The notes under the pieces were generated by a model. It was given only the letters and a program-made list of their open reading frames with translations. It searched no databases and had not been told where the DNA came from. Below are positions 63,176 to 64,000 of a DNA stretch of 64,000 nt, one piece after another. This DNA comes from Mycobacterium sp. NBC_00419 (GTDB taxonomy: Bacteria; Actinomycetota; Actinomycetes; Mycobacteriales; Mycobacteriaceae), in the NCBI RefSeq assembly GCF_036023875.1, contig NZ_CP107931.1, forward strand, positions 4,836,001-4,900,000, written 5' to 3'. A program made the translations under genes and the position numbers. Positions within the stretch are counted from its first letter, which is position 1; each line of letters opens with the position of its first letter.

Positions 63176-63417
63176 GCGCTGCTTGTAGTGATTGTGGTGG
63201 TAGTAGTCCGTGTGTTAGCGATGGCGGCGGACGTTTGAGACTTCGTCGATAGTGGGCCTGTCGAGCAGGCGCTAGTTGGGATGATGCTGGCGGCGACAGG
63301 AAGAACAAGTGCGGCACGGCCCGATCGCGTCTTTGGTACAACACCCCCCATCTTTGTGAACGCTTCTTCGTTGTGGCTCCCAGGTCTCGGTCCAGCCTTT
63401 TTGGGCGCGTTAATCAT
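63172..63417 (-). CDS. Possible small lipoprotein or truncated remnant
   Basis: Up to 81 aa; an internal ATG gives a 59-aa product. SGRAALVLPVAASIIPTSAC resembles a lipoprotein signal, and the mature part is only about 30 Ser/Thr-rich residues ending TTTTTITTSSA. It ends where the tag remnant begins. Either a truncated lipoprotein gene or chance. Confidence 0.3.
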   Translation of the reverse strand: MINAPKKAGPRPGSHNEEAFTKMGGVVPKTRSGRAALVLPVAASIIPTSACSTGPLSTKSQTSAAIANTRTTTTTITTSSA

Positions 63418-63462
63418 CTTGAAAAGCGCTGTGCTGGAAACAATCTCAGGGGTCTCGGCAGT

Positions 63463-64000
63463 TCAGTCAGGCGGATCCGTCCGCTTATCGCCGTTATAGG
63501 TTGTACCTGCGGCAAACCTCTTGCTGGATTCCGCCAGGATCTGAGCAACGGTTGGTCTTGTCGTGCTGTCCTCGGTGCCGCCACCAGCGGCGACTGTCCC
63601 GGAGGAAGGTGCTGTCGCCGGAGGGGCCGGCCGGGCAATCTTTGGTGGCGCGGGTGGCGTCGGGTGTGCAAGCGGAGAGTCGGGTCGACCTGACGCCAAG
63701 GCGCCATCGGAGGGGCGGAAGATCCTGGCCGTGGTGTGAGAACCAGCCACCGGCGATGCGCTTGCGGGTGCCGAGGCCAGTATGTGCGAGCCAACCCCGG
63801 GCGCGTGTCGGACTAGTTGGGGCGATGGTCCGGTCGAGGGTGCAGGCTGCCAATCATGCTGCGGCGCGGGAATATCGCCATTTGCCAACGCTGGGTCTAG
63901 CCGTCGTCCGAGGTTCCGGGCTCCTGTGATCACCACCCCTAGCACCACGAACGACAGCACGCAGACCAACACATCAAAGCTGCTGGTGATCTGATGTGCC
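63463..64000 (-). CDS. Membrane-anchored Pro/Ala/Thr-rich protein (5' partial)
   Basis: At least 179 codons; the frame is open to the right edge (ITSSFDVLVCVLSFVVLGVV), so the N-terminus lies outside the window and the GTG at 63972 is probably internal. One membrane helix (VLVCVLSFVVLGVVITG) is followed by a long low-complexity extracytoplasmic region rich in Pro, Ala, Ser and Thr, ending AQILAESSKRFAAGTTYNG. The single-helix plus stalk layout resembles the receptors of the island. Function unknown. Confidence 0.65.
   Translation of the reverse strand, partial: AHQITSSFDVLVCVLSFVVLGVVITGARNLGRRLDPALANGDIPAPQHDWQPAPSTGPSPQLVRHAPGVGSHILASAPASASPVAGSHTTARIFRPSDGALASGRPDSPLAHPTPPAPPKIARPAPPATAPSSGTVAAGGGTEDSTTRPTVAQILAESSKRFAAGTTYNGDKRTDPPD

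Larger units (their letters stand above)
62987..63462. other. 476-bp region with gene remnants
   Basis: No intact conserved gene. It contains a decayed tag remnant (63077-63175, minus strand) and a weak lipoprotein-like ORF (63172-63417, minus strand). The rest shows nothing recognisable and looks like degenerating island DNA. Confidence 0.5.

Overview
The window is high-GC actinobacterial DNA from a mycobacterium, most likely a fast-growing Mycolicibacterium-type species. Evidence: GTG/TTG starts, 4-bp ATGA/GTGA overlaps between genes, mycobacterial protein families (PptT, MntR/SirR-type regulator, PE-PPE-domain esterase, Rv3717-type amidase), and a gene order that follows in outline the M. 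tuberculosis block Rv2837c-Rv2771c (nrnA, dinF, an echA gene, Rv2795c-pptT-truB, mntR, ribF, rpsO, gpsI/pnp, pepR, Rv2781c, ald/aldR, dapB, Rv2772c, Rv2771c). Species cannot be fixed from the sequence alone.

Layout, 0-32.7 kb (core): end of nrnA; MATE exporter; a large secreted GH18 (chitinase-type) protein with Calx-beta repeats; enoyl-CoA hydratase; a secreted proline-rich protein; TetR; DUF2277/DUF1802; CocE-type hydrolase; phosphoesterase-pptT-truB operon; AraC regulator divergent from a cytochrome P450; mntR; ribF; an ArsR/SRPBCC pair with a perfect 28-bp palindromic operator; rpsO; pnp-pepR-nitronate monooxygenase-class A beta-lactamase; YchJ-like and VOC proteins; ald/aldR; two alpha/beta hydrolases; dapB and followers. 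Around 31.3-32.7 kb a small insertion carrying an Ltp-repeat protein lies beside a decayed fragment of an Rv2771c-like gene.

Layout, 33-64 kb (accessory island): this half is a dense set of signalling and cell-wall genes. Its centre is a vWA protein - PP2C phosphatase - protein kinase operon (44.4-47.8 kb) of the type known as the TerY-P triad, or YegL-YegK-YegI in E. coli. There are four kinase genes of this family. They form two pairs (37.2-40.6 kb tandem; 46.3 and 58.6 kb). Within a pair the cytoplasmic kinase, zinc ribbon and membrane helix are nearly identical in DNA, but the extracytoplasmic tip is completely different. A third pair, two membrane-anchored extracellular vWA proteins (54.5 and 58.3 kb), is arranged tail to tail as a 1.26-kb inverted repeat with different C-terminal tails, so recombination between the arms would swap tails. 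One kinase tip also occurs on a neighbouring beta-propeller membrane protein.

Around these lie predicted peptidoglycan-active or muropeptide-active exported proteins: a pseudokinase fused through a membrane helix to a NagZ-like GH3 domain, a PGRP-type Tat lipoprotein amidase, an Rv3717-like Amidase_3, a CHAP/NlpC-like protein with an SH3-like domain, a SxxK serine hydrolase and an MpaA-like M14 lipoprotein. There are also several small membrane proteins that share one of two N-terminal signature motifs. My reading (inference) is an envelope-sensing phospho-signalling island whose receptors diversify by recombination of conserved signalling stems with variable outer tips. No tRNA, rRNA, CRISPR array or transposase was recognised.
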